From positions 1 through 23,232 of the forward strand of contig DAHVOH010000054.1 of NCBI GenBank assembly GCA_027318915.1: DNA of 23,232 bases. Reading direction: 5' to 3'. The stretch's first letter is position 1. Every line of letters begins with the position of its first letter. This document shows positions 22,733 through 23,232 of the stretch, one piece after another. Position numbers and translations under genes: made by a program. The DNA comes from Clostridiales bacterium (GTDB lineage: Bacteria > Bacillota_E > Sulfobacillia > Sulfobacillales > JAIMBI01). The notes below the pieces were generated by a model. The model was not told the origin of the DNA and did not search any database. It saw only the letters and a list, made by a program, of their open reading frames with translations.

Positions 22733-23191
22733 ATGCAACTCACCATCATCACCGACCTGAACAAATGCGTTGGCTGCAAGAGCTGCCAGGTATCCTGCAA
22801 GGAACACAACACCGGAGGTGACTTCGGCCCCGTGCCTGATCTGGATCCGTACAGCGATCCCGATGGCATGTGGTGGAACCGCATCGTGTCCATGGAGGCC
22901 GGCAGCTACCCCAACACGTCCGTGCTGTATCTGCCCAAAGCCTGCATGCATTGCTATGACGCGCCCTGTGTCCCAGTGTGCCCCACAGGGGCGTCATATA
23001 AACGCCAGGATAACGGGGTGGTGCTCGTGGACTACGATAGTTGCATTGGGTGCCAACTCTGTATGTGGGCGTGTCCTTATGGGGTACGGGAGTTTGATGA
23101 AGAGCACGGTGTGGTTAAAAAGTGCACGATGTGTGTAGACCGGCTCGAGGATGAGAGGAGGTCAGGCGGCGACACTTGTTGTTGTTACTGA
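22733..23191 (+). CDS. soeB: SoeB-like 4Fe-4S electron-transfer subunit, 3' end disrupted
   Basis: This is an iron-sulfur subunit of the DmsB/PsrB/SoeB type that would carry electrons from the SoeA-like subunit to a membrane anchor. The ATG lies one base after the soeA stop, behind AGGAGG. Cysteine groups visible are C12-C15-C18-C22, then CMHCYDAPCVPVCP, then CIGCQLCMWACPYG, and the first pair of the fourth group, KKCTMC. The reading frame ends early at 23189-23191 with CCCY, giving 152 residues where about 200-240 are usual. The missing part should contain the PACV-x-x-CP segment. In another frame from 23172 a degraded match appears to continue to the window end (VVVT, then TIFGIL). A frameshift or sequence error near 23160-23175 is therefore likelier than a natural stop. 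Confidence 0.75.
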   Translation: MQLTIITDLNKCVGCKSCQVSCKEHNTGGDFGPVPDLDPYSDPDGMWWNRIVSMEAGSYPNTSVLYLPKACMHCYDAPCVPVCPTGASYKRQDNGVVLVDYDSCIGCQLCMWACPYGVREFDEEHGVVKKCTMCVDRLEDERRSGGDTCCCY

Positions 23192-23232
23192 ATACTGTCA
23201 CACAATGACGATCTTTGGCATACTGCCGCAGA

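Noticed and set aside
19810..22893. 1027-codon minus-strand open frame opposite the SoeA-like gene
   Set aside because: It is rich in His, Gly, Arg and Val without domains, and lies antisense to an intact molybdoenzyme gene.
22733..23191. A naturally short three-cluster ferredoxin
   Set aside because: The first pair of the fourth cysteine group (KKCTMC) is present, and a degraded continuation is visible in another frame, so the short form is more likely a disruption or sequence error.

Overview
The window is about 23 kb of uniformly GC-rich, densely coded bacterial DNA. Most starts carry strong GGAGG-type ribosome binding sites, many genes abut or overlap by a few bases, and GTG starts occur. 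That style, plus a sulfite-dehydrogenase-like molybdoenzyme at the right end, would fit a GC-rich Gram-positive, possibly sulfur-oxidising lineage (Sulfobacillus, Thermaerobacter or Symbiobacterium-like). The taxonomic guess is inference only. No tRNA, rRNA, CRISPR array, transposase or phage gene was found.

Left part (1-5330): the probable tail of an upstream gene, a flavin-reductase-like protein, a convergent hydroxyethylthiazole kinase (ThiM), then a translationally coupled ThuA-like / Gfo-Idh-MocA pair resembling the ThuA/ThuB disaccharide (3-keto sugar) route. A gap of about 760 bp without a convincing gene follows, then a glycerophosphodiester phosphodiesterase on the minus strand and a 390 bp divergent spacer with a candidate promoter.

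Middle (5331-14569): an acyl-CoA synthetase, then an NAD(P)H-dependent FMN reductase followed closely by a galactose (Leloir) cluster: a degenerate GalE-like protein, GalT and GalK, all overlapping or closely spaced. A convergent MIP/aquaporin channel comes next, then a plus-strand run of MFS transporter, kynurenine-formamidase-like cyclase and a PIG-V-like membrane glycosyltransferase.

Right part (14570-19639, minus strand): a LysR regulator, a DHA2-type drug-efflux MFS protein, and a two-gene split phosphohistidine dikinase. The dikinase has a compact ATP-binding (PPDK_N) subunit and a separate subunit with a helical substrate domain and the mobile phospho-His domain. It has no PEP/pyruvate barrel. 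The arrangement matches phenylphosphate synthase and rifampin phosphotransferase rather than true PEP synthase, and is the most intriguing system here.

Right end (19640-23232): divergent from lysR is a SoeA-like molybdopterin catalytic subunit without a Tat signal, followed by a SoeB-like four-cluster ferredoxin. The ferredoxin gene loses the window's GC-rich codon usage near its 3' end and then shifts frame just before the window ends. Homology appears to resume in another frame, so the stop is suspect. A SoeC-like membrane anchor would be expected just outside the window.
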